Shown in pieces: positions 1 through 8,424 of a DNA stretch of 64,000 bases; the first letter of the stretch is position 1; each line of letters opens with the position of its first letter. The notes under the pieces were generated by a model. That model saw nothing but the letters and a program-made list of their open reading frames with translations, was not told the DNA's origin and ran no database searches. The DNA is taken from the NCBI GenBank assembly GCA_026706075.1, contig JAPOZM010000122.1:1-64000 (forward strand), in the 5' to 3' direction. The translations under genes and the position numbers were made by a program. This DNA comes from Gemmatimonadaceae bacterium (GTDB lineage Bacteria > Latescibacterota > UBA2968 > UBA8231).

Positions 1-420
1 GCCGTAGGGTGCGAGAGGAACCCCGCCGAGGAGCACGACCACCTCCGGCAGGACGCACTCGGTCAGGTCGAGGCCGGCCACGGCAAAGCCCGTGGCGGTG
101 GCCGGATGGGCGTGGACGACGGCGGCCATGTCGGCGCGCAGCCGGTATGCCTCCAGGTGCATGCGGATCTCCGAGGAGATTCCCATCGGCCCCGACACCT
201 GGGTCCCGTCCATGTCGCAGATGGCCAGCATCTCCTCGGTGAGAAACCCCTTGCTGACACCGGTGGGCGTGCACAGCACCCGGTCGTCGCCGATCCGGGC
301 CGAGAGGTTGCCGTCGTTGGCGGCGACGAATCCTAGTTGGTAGATGCGGCGCCCCATCTCGCAGATCTCGCGGCGGGCGGCGAAGGCGGAGGAAGCGGTG
401 GCCACGGGATCAGCGGGCAT
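1..420 (-). CDS. Class II aldolase (fuculose-phosphate aldolase type), 3' end cut by window
   Basis: The first 140 residues of a class II aldolase/adducin-family enzyme, which cleaves a sugar phosphate such as L-fuculose-1-phosphate into dihydroxyacetone phosphate and an aldehyde. Visible family marks are NDGNLSARI in the phosphate-binding region, the SKG turn, the conserved Glu in SSEIRMH (catalytic in the family) and the zinc-binding HAHPATAT motif. The ATG at 420 gives a normal N-terminus. The gene overlaps the end of the upstream flippase-like gene by 11 bases, so it is the third gene of a BMC-H, membrane protein, aldolase operon. The C-terminal part with the last zinc ligand lies outside the window. 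Beside a microcompartment shell gene, a role in fucose/rhamnose breakdown inside a BMC is likely, but substrate specificity cannot be read here. Confidence 0.88.
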   Translation of the reverse strand, partial: MPADPVATASSAFAARREICEMGRRIYQLGFVAANDGNLSARIGDDRVLCTPTGVSKGFLTEEMLAICDMDGTQVSGPMGISSEIRMHLEAYRLRADMAAVVHAHPATATGFAVAGLDLTECVLPEVVVLLGGVPLAPYG

Positions 421-1300
421 GGGCCGGGCCGAGGACCGAAAACGTCGACCAGCGGCCTTGACCGAGGACGATCAAGCCGGCCACACCCGGCGCCACGAGG
501 TTGACGGCGCAGAGCAGGAGAGCGGCCTGCAGGGCCACTGCCGGCTGGACTCCGGCCGCCCCGAGGACGGAGACCGCGGCGAACTCGCGCACCCCCAAGT
601 CCAGAAAACTGATCGGCAGCAGAGTCTTGAGGGCGAAGACGGCGGGGACGCTCCAGAAAACGGAGGCGGGCAGGGGGCCGGCAGCCAGCAGCAGCAGGTG
701 GAACTGCCCGAAGAAGACCAGGTTGAAGACGGCGGAACCGCAGGAATTGGCAGCCCAGGCGTGAGCGGGAACCGCGCCCAGCACCTCGAGCCACTGGCGC
801 CGACGGCGGCGAAGGAGGTACCATCCAGCCGCCCCGATCGCAAGGACCGACGCCAAGCCGCCGAGGATCCAGCCTCCCCCGATCCCGGGGATGAGAAATG
901 CCGAGAGGGCGCCCGCCAGCAGCGTCACTCCGGCGGATGTCGTCCGGTCCGCCAGGGCCAGCTGGGTGGCGGCCATCCGCCGGCCCGGCAGGACCAGGCC
1001 GCGGCCGAGCTCCCCCAACCGCCCGGGGGTGATGAGACCCAGGCCGAAGCCGGCCAGCAGGGAGCGCAGCGCGTCGGCTCCGGAGACCTCGGGAGCCGAC
1101 GCGCGCAGCAGGACCCTCCACTTCCACCACTGCAGAGCAAGACCGACCGGCAGGAGAGCCACCGCGGCCCCGGCGAAACGCAGGTCCAACCCGGCCATGG
1201 TGCGCAGCAAGGCCTGCGGCGACGTGGTCAGGCCGACGACCACGGCCAGGAGGACGAGGCCGGCCGCGACTCTCGCGAAGGACGGCACCCGCCCCATCAC
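410..1300 (-). CDS. Flippase-like integral membrane protein (lysylphosphatidylglycerol synthase TM family, UPF0104)
   Basis: A 296-residue polytopic membrane protein with about eight hydrophobic segments. The layout matches the flippase-like part of MprF/AglD2 proteins, including the [16 protein letters not shown] loop near residue 90 that is typical of the family. There is no synthase domain, so this is the membrane module alone, which in relatives is linked to lipid or glycolipid translocation. It starts with ATG overlapping the stop of the BMC shell gene (ATGA) and ends inside the aldolase gene, so all three are translationally coupled. A membrane protein between a shell protein and a catabolic enzyme is unexpected, and its substrate is unknown. 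Confidence 0.8.
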   Translation of the reverse strand: MMGRVPSFARVAAGLVLLAVVVGLTTSPQALLRTMAGLDLRFAGAAVALLPVGLALQWWKWRVLLRASAPEVSGADALRSLLAGFGLGLITPGRLGELGRGLVLPGRRMAATQLALADRTTSAGVTLLAGALSAFLIPGIGGGWILGGLASVLAIGAAGWYLLRRRRRQWLEVLGAVPAHAWAANSCGSAVFNLVFFGQFHLLLLAAGPLPASVFWSVPAVFALKTLLPISFLDLGVREFAAVSVLGAAGVQPAVALQAALLLCAVNLVAPGVAGLIVLGQGRWSTFSVLGPAHAR

Positions 1301-1590
1301 GAGCCGGGTCCGGACCCGGCCGCGGAACTCAGAAGCGGCTCGAGGGATGGGTGCGGACGGGGTATCACGTGCACGGCGACGACCTCCCCCACGGCACTCG
1401 CCGCCCGCTCGCCGACCTTGGTGGCCGCGCGCACGGCGGCCACGTCCCCGCGGACCAGGGCGGTGATCAGCCCACCGCCGACGGGATGCCAGCCGAGTAG
1501 CTCCACGTCAGCTGCCTTGACCATGGCGTCGCTGGCCTCGACGAGGGCCACCAGGCCACGGGTCTCGATCAGCCCGAGAGCATCGCCCAT
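1297..1590 (-). CDS. BMC-domain microcompartment shell protein (BMC-H, EutM/PduA type)
   Basis: A 97-residue single-BMC-domain protein, the usual length for a hexamer-forming shell subunit. It opens with [20 protein letters not shown] and continues through the [16 protein letters not shown] core, in which the central-pore loop is expected, and ends with a VHVIPRPH segment and a short tail. I chose the ATG at 1590, directly before the conserved domain; another ATG at 1602 would add four residues. Only one shell gene is visible. Pentamer (BMC-P) and other shell genes would be expected beyond the window edge or elsewhere. The aldolase two genes downstream points to a fucose/rhamnose-type compartment, which is inference. 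Confidence 0.92.
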   Translation of the reverse strand: MGDALGLIETRGLVALVEASDAMVKAADVELLGWHPVGGGLITALVRGDVAAVRAATKVGERAASAVGEVVAVHVIPRPHPSLEPLLSSAAGSGPGS

Positions 1591-1646
1591 GTTGGATAAC
1601 ATTCTCGGAGAAAAGGACTTGCACGGTTCTACGGGGCAACCGGGCA

Positions 1647-1675
1647 ATAATCGCGCCGCCCCCGGCATCGGTCAA
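1647..1675 (-). promoter_or_regulatory. Sigma-70-like promoter of the BMC operon
   Basis: On the minus strand TTGACC (1670-1675) and GATTAT (1647-1652) are separated by exactly 17 bp. It lies in the 123-base gap after ychF and would start a transcript near 1640, about 50 bases before the BMC gene. The microcompartment genes can therefore be controlled apart from the valS operon. Confidence 0.6.
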
Positions 1676-1713
1676 GGCGGTGGGGCCGGTCCGATGGCCC
1701 GCGGACGCCCGGT

Positions 1714-2802
1714 TCAGCGGAACAGGAAGGTGATAACCTCGCCGTCCGCGACCACGTGATCCCGGCCCTCGGAACGCAGCCGGCCCGTCTCCCGCAGCCG
1801 CGCCGCGTCCCCGTCCACAGACAGCACGTCGGCGACGGTGGTCACCTCGGCGCGGATGAAACCGGCCTCCATGTCGGAGTGAATGCGGCCGGCGGCGGCG
1901 GCCGCATTCGTGCCCGACGGCACCTGCCAGGCCTGCAGTTTGTCGTTGGCGAGGGTGTAGAAGGTGATCAGCCCGAGCAGGTCGCGCGCTTCGCTCAGGA
2001 GGCGGTCGACGCCGCTCTCCCGCAGGCCCAGGCCGGCGATGAACTCCTGCCTCTCATCCTCCCCCAGCTGGGCGAGCTCGGCCTCGATGCCGGCGGAGAT
2101 CCCCAGGACCCACCGCGGTCCGTATCGGTCGCGGAGGGCCCCGGCGGAGAGTGCCTCCACCCCGTCCTCCTCCGAGACGTTGGCCACCACGAGCACCGGC
2201 TTGCCGGTGAGGAAGTCGTAACCTCGCAGGGCCGCGAGGTCCTCCGGGGTGAGATGGCCCTGTCGCAGGGGAATCCCTTCCGACAGGGTTCCGTGGGCCG
2301 CCCTCAGGGCGCCCAGCTCCGTCTGGCGGCCGGACTTCGGATGGGACCGCACCACCTTGTCGAGCTGGGGCAGATTGCGCTCGGCCACCTCCAGGTCGGC
2401 AAGGATCAGCTCGGTGTCCACCGTGTCGGCGTCCCTCAGCGGGTCGAGGTCCCCCTCCACGTGGGAGACCGTCTCCGCCTCGAAGCAGCGCACCACGTGA
2501 AGCAGGGCGTCGGCCTGACGCACGTCGGCCAGGAACTGGTTCCCCCTCCCCTCTCCGCGGCTGGCGCCGCGCACGAGACCTGCGATATCGGTGATCCGGA
2601 TGGCCGCGGGGGAACAGCTGGCTGGCTGCAGCGCCCCTTCGAGCCGGCGCAGGCGCCCATCGGGAACCTCGACGACGGCCACGTTCGGCTCGATGGTGCA
2701 GAAGGGGTAGCTGGAGGCCGCCGCCGAGCTCCGGCTCAGGGCGTTGAACAGGGTCGACTTGCCGACGTTGGGCAGACCGACGATCCCCACGGAGAGGCTC
2801 AT
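1714..2802 (-). CDS. ychF: YchF/OLA1-family ribosome-binding ATPase
   Basis: A 362-residue P-loop protein of the Obg superfamily, the normal YchF length. The G1 motif GLPNVGKST is near the N-terminus. The G4 motif is NVSE instead of NKxD, the change that lets YchF prefer ATP over GTP. A coiled-coil region follows, then the C-terminal TGS-like domain ending in VADGEVITFLFR. The ATG at 2802 overlaps the stop of the NFACT gene (ATGA), which fixes the start. YchF binds the 70S ribosome and is linked to translation and stress responses. Coupling to an RqcH-like gene and valS makes this a translation-themed operon. Confidence 0.97.
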   Translation of the reverse strand: MSLSVGIVGLPNVGKSTLFNALSRSSAAASSYPFCTIEPNVAVVEVPDGRLRRLEGALQPASCSPAAIRITDIAGLVRGASRGEGRGNQFLADVRQADALLHVVRCFEAETVSHVEGDLDPLRDADTVDTELILADLEVAERNLPQLDKVVRSHPKSGRQTELGALRAAHGTLSEGIPLRQGHLTPEDLAALRGYDFLTGKPVLVVANVSEEDGVEALSAGALRDRYGPRWVLGISAGIEAELAQLGEDERQEFIAGLGLRESGVDRLLSEARDLLGLITFYTLANDKLQAWQVPSGTNAAAAAGRIHSDMEAGFIRAEVTTVADVLSVDGDAARLRETGRLRSEGRDHVVADGEVITFLFR

Positions 2803-4493
2803 CCTCCCTCCTCCGCCGGCAGCAGACCCGGGCGGACCATCAAGGTCTTCTCCCGCCTCACCGAGGCCAGACCCGGCGGGCCACCCCTGGGCCTGGAGAC
2901 GTACTTGGCGAGGGTGTAGATGACGGGCACCTTGCCGGCCGTGCGGCCCTTGCTCCACCAGGCGGCCACCCCCGCCGCCTCCTCGAGAGTTCTTCGCGAC
3001 GGTTCGTCCTTGCGCCCCTCGCGGCGCAGGATGACGTGGGATCCGGAGTAGCCCCGGGCGTGGAACCAGAAGTCGTTCTGGGAAGCGAGGCGGTGGGAGA
3101 GCCGGTCGTTTTCCTGGTTGTTCCGTCCGGCCCACACCGACCAGCCCGAAGAGGTGCGGTAGCGCCGCGGGCGAGCAGGCGGGTCCTGCCCTCCGGCCGA
3201 AGACGCGCTCGCGCCCCGCCTGTCCAGGCCCAGACTGCGCTCCCAGCGCTCCATCTCCTTCTCCGTCACCTGTCTGTCCCCGTTCTCCCCGAGCCGCTTC
3301 AGGAGGAGGCGGGTCTCCTCCAACTGCTCCTCCACCCGCTGCAGGCGCGGGGGCAGCACCTCCAGCCTGCGGCGCAGGCGCCGCGCCCGCTTGAGCATGC
3401 GGCCGGCCTGGCTCGCCGCCGACCGCCCCGGCTCCAGCTCGACGACGATGGGCGCCGCCGCCGGGTCGTGCACGTCGGCCACCTCGAGGCGTCCCGGCCC
3501 CGTGGCGCCCGGGTCGCCGGCGGCCACAAGGGAATGGGCGGACCGCTCAAGGAGGTCCACCTGGCGGGCCTCCTCGAGATCGGAGTTCAGCGCCGCCCTG
3601 CGGCGCTCGAGTTGGCCCGCGGCCCGGCTCAGCCGGGAGCGCCGGCCGGCGGCGGCGGAAGGAGCGGCCCCGTCCAGGGGGGCTCGCAGGGCCTCGCTCA
3701 CGGAGCCGAAGCGCTCCACCTCCACACCAGCCACGGGCTCCAGAACGGAGACCCGCACCCATCCCCCGCCCGCTGCCCACCGGAACACCGGACGGCGGCA
3801 GCCGTCGTGCAGCTGCCGGCCCGCCTCGTGCAGGGCCGCGGCCACGGCCGGTCCGCAATCGCTCACCGGCCGGGATGGCTCCGTTCCGGCCTCGGCGCAC
3901 CATCGGGCGATGACGTGGCGGTCCAGTCCGGCCAGCGACCGGCGCAGGGCCTCCTCCAGAGTACCCGGCCCCGCGAGCACCGCGTCCCAGTCCGCCCTTT
4001 CCATGGAGGCGGGATCAAGGCGGCCGGAGAGCCCGGGAGGCCGGTGGGGATCGCCCCTGCGCGGCGTCCGCCGGTCACCCCCGGCGGACCAGGCCCCGAG
4101 GACCCGGCCATGGCGCTCCCCCACGAGGCAGAGCCGGTACCGGGGCGGGACCAGCACGATGTGGAGGACGCCGTACGTCGGGTCTCCGGCAGCGTCCTTG
4201 CGCTGCAGACGAACCTGCAGGACGCGGTCGCCCTCGGCGCAGGAAACCCCCTCCACACGCGCCCGGAGGAGGTAGCGCAGGGAGCGGTCTCCCCGCTCCG
4301 GGCGCTCCGGCGACGGTCCCAGGGCGATGCCGCCCGGGGGGCCGAAACGGAGCTGCAGGGAGTGCTCCGAGGCCCCCTGCGCCTCGAGGGACATGCCCTC
4401 GGCGTCGGCGGCGGCCAGCCGAAGGGGCCGGCCGCTCCAGGCCGCGCGCAGTTCCTCGGAGAGCAGCTGGAGCGTGATCCGGTCGAGGAGCAT
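2799..4493 (-). CDS. rqcH: NFACT-family ribosome quality control protein (RqcH-like)
   Basis: A 564-residue NFACT protein. The N-terminal NFACT-N domain starts MLLDRITLQLLSEEL and carries a conserved Asp-Arg pair (D89, R90, in CAEGDRV), matching the residues needed for alanine tailing in Bacillus RqcH. HhH and long coiled-coil segments follow at about 280-410. The C-terminal NFACT-R domain holds the NDFWFHARGYSGSHVIL motif near 475-495. RqcH recruits tRNA-Ala to stalled 50S subunits and adds C-terminal alanine degrons. The gene follows valS after 43 bases and overlaps ychF. The intact DR pair suggests an active tailing factor rather than only a fibronectin-binding-like protein. Confidence 0.9.
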   Translation of the reverse strand: MLLDRITLQLLSEELRAAWSGRPLRLAAADAEGMSLEAQGASEHSLQLRFGPPGGIALGPSPERPERGDRSLRYLLRARVEGVSCAEGDRVLQVRLQRKDAAGDPTYGVLHIVLVPPRYRLCLVGERHGRVLGAWSAGGDRRTPRRGDPHRPPGLSGRLDPASMERADWDAVLAGPGTLEEALRRSLAGLDRHVIARWCAEAGTEPSRPVSDCGPAVAAALHEAGRQLHDGCRRPVFRWAAGGGWVRVSVLEPVAGVEVERFGSVSEALRAPLDGAAPSAAAGRRSRLSRAAGQLERRRAALNSDLEEARQVDLLERSAHSLVAAGDPGATGPGRLEVADVHDPAAAPIVVELEPGRSAASQAGRMLKRARRLRRRLEVLPPRLQRVEEQLEETRLLLKRLGENGDRQVTEKEMERWERSLGLDRRGASASSAGGQDPPARPRRYRTSSGWSVWAGRNNQENDRLSHRLASQNDFWFHARGYSGSHVILRREGRKDEPSRRTLEEAAGVAAWWSKGRTAGKVPVIYTLAKYVSRPRGGPPGLASVRREKTLMVRPGLLPAEEGG

Positions 4494-4536
4494 GGTTCAG
4501 TCGATCCCGAGGCGCGGCCGGAGCCGGGCCGCCGCT

Positions 4537-7311
4537 TCAGTTGGCGAGCATCTCCAGGCTCGAGGAGAGTCTGGCGAGGCTGGCGCGGCACTCCTCCTGG
4601 CGCAGGCGCTCCTTCTCGACCACAGCCGCCGGCGCCCTGGCCAGGAAGGCCTCGTTGCCGAGCTTCCGCTCCAGGCCATGCACGAGGCCCTCCAGCTTCT
4701 CGATCTCCTTGCGCAGCCGGCGCGTCTCGGCATCGACGTCGATCAGCCCCTCGAGGGGGATGAAGAGCTCCACCTCCCCCACCACGGCGCTGCCGGAAGA
4801 AGGGGGCTGGGGCAGCCCCGCGCCGATCTCGATCGACTCCGCCCCGGCCAGCGCCTCCAGGTAGACCCGGTGCCGATCGAGGGCCGACGCGCCCTCCGGG
4901 CCGTCCGTCGAGATCACGAGGGCCACCTTGCGCCCCCTGGGCACGTTGAGCTCGCTGCGGATCGTGCGGGCCGCCGAGATCACCTCCTGCAGAAAGGCCA
5001 TCTCCCGCTCGGCGGCGGCGTCCAGATCCTCCTCCTCGGCCACCGGCCAGGAGGCGATCATCAGGCTCTCGGCCTTGTCGTCCACCGGCAGTTGCTGCCA
5101 CAACTCCTCGGTGACGAAGGGCATGATCGGGTGCATCAGGCGCAGAGCCTGCTCGAGGACGGAGACCAGCACGCCCCGCACCTGGTCCCGTTCGGCCGGC
5201 GACCCGGCCAGGAGACGGGGTTTGGCCAGCTCGATGTACCAGTCGCAGTAGTCCCGCCAGAGGAAGTCGTGGAGCGCCCGGGTGGCCTCGCCGAAGCGGC
5301 ACCCGTCCTGGGCCTTGTCGACGAGTCGCACCGTACGCGCCAGCCGGCTGCGGATCCAGCGATCGGCGAGATCCTCGGGAGGCGCGGCGGAGGACCGCGC
5401 CGCCTGGCCGTCGAGGTTCATCAGCACGTAGCGCGCGGAGTTCCACAGCTTGTTGCAGAACCGCCGCCCCGACTCGGCGCTGAGGCTCTCCTTGACCTCG
5501 TTGTCGGCCACGTCGGCGTCGAAGCGCATGTCCTGGGTGGAGCCGCACTGGGCGAGCAGGCTCCAGCGGGTGGCGTCGGCGCCGTACAGGCGCACCAGGT
5601 CGAGGGGGTTGAGGCCGGTGCCGAGACTCTTGCTCATGCGCCGACCGTCGCGGGTGAACACCGTGGGGTGCACGAGGACCGTGCGGAAGGGGATCTCGTC
5701 GACGAACTCCAGCGCCGTCATCACCATCCGCAGGACCCACAAGTAGAGGATCTGACGGTCCGTGATCATGAGATCGGTGGGGTGGAAGTACTCCAGGTCT
5801 TCGGTCGAATCGGGCCAACCCAGGGTGGCGAAGGGCCACAGGGCCGAGGAGAACCAGGTGTCGAGCACGTCGGGATCCTGCACGATGCGGCGGCCTCCGC
5901 ACTCCGGGCAGGCCTCAGGCGCCTCGACGGCGACCAGCGGCCGGGCGCCGCCCTCCACCGAGACACGGAAGGCGCCGGCAGCCAGGGCCTCGTCCCGTCC
6001 GTACCCGGTCACAGGCTCCAGGCCGCCGCCCGAGCAGTCGGCGCAGTACCAGGCGGGGATCCGGTGGCCCCACCAGATCTGGCGCGACAAGGCCCAGTCG
6101 CGGATGTTGTCCAGCCAATCGAGGGCGTAGCCGCGATAGCGGTCGGGAACGTAGGCGACCTGCGCCGCCGCCCTGCCGTCGAGGTGGGGGCGCACCTTGT
6201 CGGCGAGGGGCTTCATGTCCATGAACCACTGCTCCATGGGCAGAGGCTCGATCACCGTTCCGCACTTGTCGTGGTGGGGAACGGCGTGCTCGTAGTCCTC
6301 CGTGGTCATCAGCAGGCCCGCCGACGCCAGCGCGGCCACCACGTTCTTGCGGCACTCGTAGCGGTCCTGGCCGGCGTAGGGACCCGCCCGCGAGGTCATC
6401 ACACCGTCAAAGTCGATGACGGGGATCTGCGGCAGGCCGTGGCGGGAGCCGATCTCGTAGTCGTTCGGGTCGTGGGCGGGCGTCACCTTCACCGCCCCCG
6501 ATCCCATCTCCGGGTCGGCATGATCGTCGGCCACGATTGGGATCGGCCGGTCCATGAGGGGCAGCCTCACCCTCCCCCCGACGGCGGCCTTCCAGCGCTC
6601 GTCGTCGGGATGGACGGCGACGCCGGTGTCCCCGAGCATGGTTTCGGGTCTGGTGGTGGCCACCACCACGTCGGGGCCGCCGTCGAGGCCGGGATAGCGG
6701 ATGTGCCAGAGCCACCCCTGAGTCAGGATCTCCTCGGTCTCCAGGTCGGAGATGACGCTGCCGCACCGGGGGCACCAGTTGATCATCCGGGTCCCGCGGT
6801 AGATCCAGCCCTTGTCATGGAACCTCTCGAAAGCCTTGAGGACGGCGTCGACGTAACCGTCGTCAAGGGTGAAGCGGCTGCGCCCCCAATCGTAGCTGCA
6901 GCCCAGCTTGCGCATCTGGTCGTAGATCGCCTCTCCATAGGTCTCGCGCCAGGCCCGGATGCGCTCCAAGAGGCCCTCCCGCCCGAGGTCGTGGCGGGTT
7001 CGGCCCTCCTCCTGGTGCAGCTGCTCTTCCACCTTCATCTGGGTGGCGATCCCGGCGTGGTCGGTGCCGGGCAGCACCAGCGCTTCGTACCCCTGCATGC
7101 GCTTGCGCCGGATGACGTTGTCGTGGATCGCGTGCTGCACGGCGTGGCCCATGTGCAGTTCGCCGGTGACGTTCGGTGGCGGGATGGTGATGCAGTAGGG
7201 GGTGCGGTCCGGGTTCGGACGGGCGCGGAACCAGCCCGCCGACTCCCAGCGGCCGTACCAGCTCCGCTCGCAGCGATCCGGGTCGTACTGCTTGGGCAGC
7301 TCGCCGGTCAT
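4537..7311 (-). CDS. valS: Valyl-tRNA synthetase
   Basis: A 924-residue class I aminoacyl-tRNA synthetase that charges tRNA-Val in the cytoplasm. The HIGH signature appears as HMGH in PPPNVTGELHMGHAVQ. The CP1 editing domain follows, containing TTRPETMLGDTGVAV. The KMSKS signature is RMSKSLGTGLNP. An anticodon-binding domain and the C-terminal ValRS coiled coil (LIDVDAETRRLRKEIEKL) complete it. All parts and the length are normal. It is the first gene of a minus-strand operon with the RqcH-like gene and ychF. Confidence 0.98.
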   Translation of the reverse strand: MTGELPKQYDPDRCERSWYGRWESAGWFRARPNPDRTPYCITIPPPNVTGELHMGHAVQHAIHDNVIRRKRMQGYEALVLPGTDHAGIATQMKVEEQLHQEEGRTRHDLGREGLLERIRAWRETYGEAIYDQMRKLGCSYDWGRSRFTLDDGYVDAVLKAFERFHDKGWIYRGTRMINWCPRCGSVISDLETEEILTQGWLWHIRYPGLDGGPDVVVATTRPETMLGDTGVAVHPDDERWKAAVGGRVRLPLMDRPIPIVADDHADPEMGSGAVKVTPAHDPNDYEIGSRHGLPQIPVIDFDGVMTSRAGPYAGQDRYECRKNVVAALASAGLLMTTEDYEHAVPHHDKCGTVIEPLPMEQWFMDMKPLADKVRPHLDGRAAAQVAYVPDRYRGYALDWLDNIRDWALSRQIWWGHRIPAWYCADCSGGGLEPVTGYGRDEALAAGAFRVSVEGGARPLVAVEAPEACPECGGRRIVQDPDVLDTWFSSALWPFATLGWPDSTEDLEYFHPTDLMITDRQILYLWVLRMVMTALEFVDEIPFRTVLVHPTVFTRDGRRMSKSLGTGLNPLDLVRLYGADATRWSLLAQCGSTQDMRFDADVADNEVKESLSAESGRRFCNKLWNSARYVLMNLDGQAARSSAAPPEDLADRWIRSRLARTVRLVDKAQDGCRFGEATRALHDFLWRDYCDWYIELAKPRLLAGSPAERDQVRGVLVSVLEQALRLMHPIMPFVTEELWQQLPVDDKAESLMIASWPVAEEEDLDAAAEREMAFLQEVISAARTIRSELNVPRGRKVALVISTDGPEGASALDRHRVYLEALAGAESIEIGAGLPQPPSSGSAVVGEVELFIPLEGLIDVDAETRRLRKEIEKLEGLVHGLERKLGNEAFLARAPAAVVEKERLRQEECRASLARLSSSLEMLAN

Positions 7312-7341
7312 TCGATCTCGGAGGAAGACTTCGTTGAATGC

Positions 7342-7370
7342 TGTAACCGCGTGTCGGATAAGCAGTTCAA
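7342..7370 (-). promoter_or_regulatory. Possible valS promoter
   Basis: On the minus strand TTGAAC (7365-7370) lies 17 bp before GTTACA (7342-7347), about 30 bases upstream of the valS start codon. The -10 match is weak. No T-box-like leader fits in the short space between it and the gene. Confidence 0.35.
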
Positions 7371-7404
7371 TATAGGATGACAGGTCGGGAATGACAATCC
7401 TCAG

Positions 7405-7422
7405 GAGCCCTCGAGAGGGCTC
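7405..7422. promoter_or_regulatory. Perfect inverted repeat upstream of the murQ promoter
   Basis: Arms GAGCCCTC and GAGGGCTC are separated by two bases. The repeat ends 12 bases before the -35 hexamer of the murQ promoter, between the divergent valS and murQ promoters. It could be an operator for a dimeric regulator, or a chance GC-rich palindrome. Confidence 0.35.
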
Positions 7423-7434
7423 TCGGACCCGGCT

Positions 7435-7463
7435 TTGCGGACCCGGAAAGGGGCTTCTATACT
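7435..7463 (+). promoter_or_regulatory. Sigma-70-like promoter of the murQ operon
   Basis: TTGCGG (7435-7440) and TATACT (7458-7463) are spaced by 17 bp. Transcription would start near 7470, about 50 bases before the murQ ATG at 7519. This rules out the in-frame ATG at 7435 as a start because it lies inside the promoter. Confidence 0.7.
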
Positions 7464-7518
7464 TGCCCCGGCCGAGCCGTGTGACCGGCCATCCCAGCAG
7501 ATTCGAAGCCGCGAGCGG

Positions 7519-8424
7519 ATGACGGACTGGTCTTCCCTGTCAACGGAACAACGCAATCCGGCCAGCGCGCAGATCGACGAGCTGGGCACCCTCGACCTCG
7601 TACGCCTGATCAACCGGGAGGACTCGTGCGTTCCCGGGGCGGTCGGGCGGGTGGCGGCCGAACTGGCCGTGGCCGTGGACCGCGTGGCCGACGCGATCCG
7701 GTCCGGAGGCCGGCTGTTCTACGCCGGCGCCGGCACCAGCGGGCGGCTGGGGATCCTCGACGCCTCGGAGTGCCCGCCCACGTACGGGACCGACCCGGAC
7801 CTGGTGCAGGGTCTGATCGCCGGCGGCGAAGGCGCCGTGTTCCGGGCCGTGGAGGGGGCCGAGGACGACCCGGAAGGCGCCCTGCCGGACCTCGAGGACC
7901 GGGGTCTGCGCTCCCCGGACATCGTCGTCGGCATCGCCGCCAGCGGCGTGACCCCCTGGGTCCTCGGCGCCCTTGACCACGCCCGTTCCCTCGGTTGCAC
8001 CACGATCCTGGTCTCCTGCAGCCCTTCGGCCGCCGCGGCCGTGGACGCGGACGTGAAGATCGTGCCCGAGGTCGGCCCCGAGGTCGTGACCGGCTCCACC
8101 CGCCTCAAGGCGGGTACGGCAACGAAGCTGGTCCTCAACACCCTGACCACCGCGGCCATGGTCCGTCTGGGGAAGACCTGCGGCAACCTCATGGTCGATC
8201 TGCGGCCGACGAACGCGAAGCTGCGGGACCGCAGCTGCCGGATCCTGGCGGCCCTGTCGGGGATCGACCCGCAGTCGGCGCGCCGACACCTGGAAACCGT
8301 CGCCTGGGACCTGAAGGTGGCCCTGGTGATGCAGACCTGCCATGTCGACGAGGGCCGCGCCCGGAGGCTGCTCGAGGCCAGCGGCGGGCACGTGAAACGC
8401 GCCGCCGCCGCCGGAGGCCGATGA
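7519..8424 (+). CDS. murQ: N-acetylmuramic acid 6-phosphate etherase
   Basis: A 301-residue SIS-domain enzyme that removes lactate from MurNAc-6-phosphate to give GlcNAc-6-phosphate in peptidoglycan recycling. The start MTDWSSLSTEQRNP is the standard MurQ N-terminus. The sugar-isomerase loop FYAGAGTSGRLGILDASECPPT includes the acidic catalytic Glu, and a second conserved Glu sits in VEGAEDDPEGA. The C-terminal part shows DLRPTNAKLRDR. Length matches the family. It heads a four-gene operon and its stop is immediately followed by the GTG of the next gene. No other recycling genes are in the window. Confidence 0.96.
   Translation: MTDWSSLSTEQRNPASAQIDELGTLDLVRLINREDSCVPGAVGRVAAELAVAVDRVADAIRSGGRLFYAGAGTSGRLGILDASECPPTYGTDPDLVQGLIAGGEGAVFRAVEGAEDDPEGALPDLEDRGLRSPDIVVGIAASGVTPWVLGALDHARSLGCTTILVSCSPSAAAAVDADVKIVPEVGPEVVTGSTRLKAGTATKLVLNTLTTAAMVRLGKTCGNLMVDLRPTNAKLRDRSCRILAALSGIDPQSARRHLETVAWDLKVALVMQTCHVDEGRARRLLEASGGHVKRAAAAGGR

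Noticed and set aside
4327-7380. A 1017-codon open frame on the plus strand
   Set aside because: It is antisense to valS and the RqcH-like gene, is rich in low-complexity residues and shows no domain. High GC makes long shadow frames common here.
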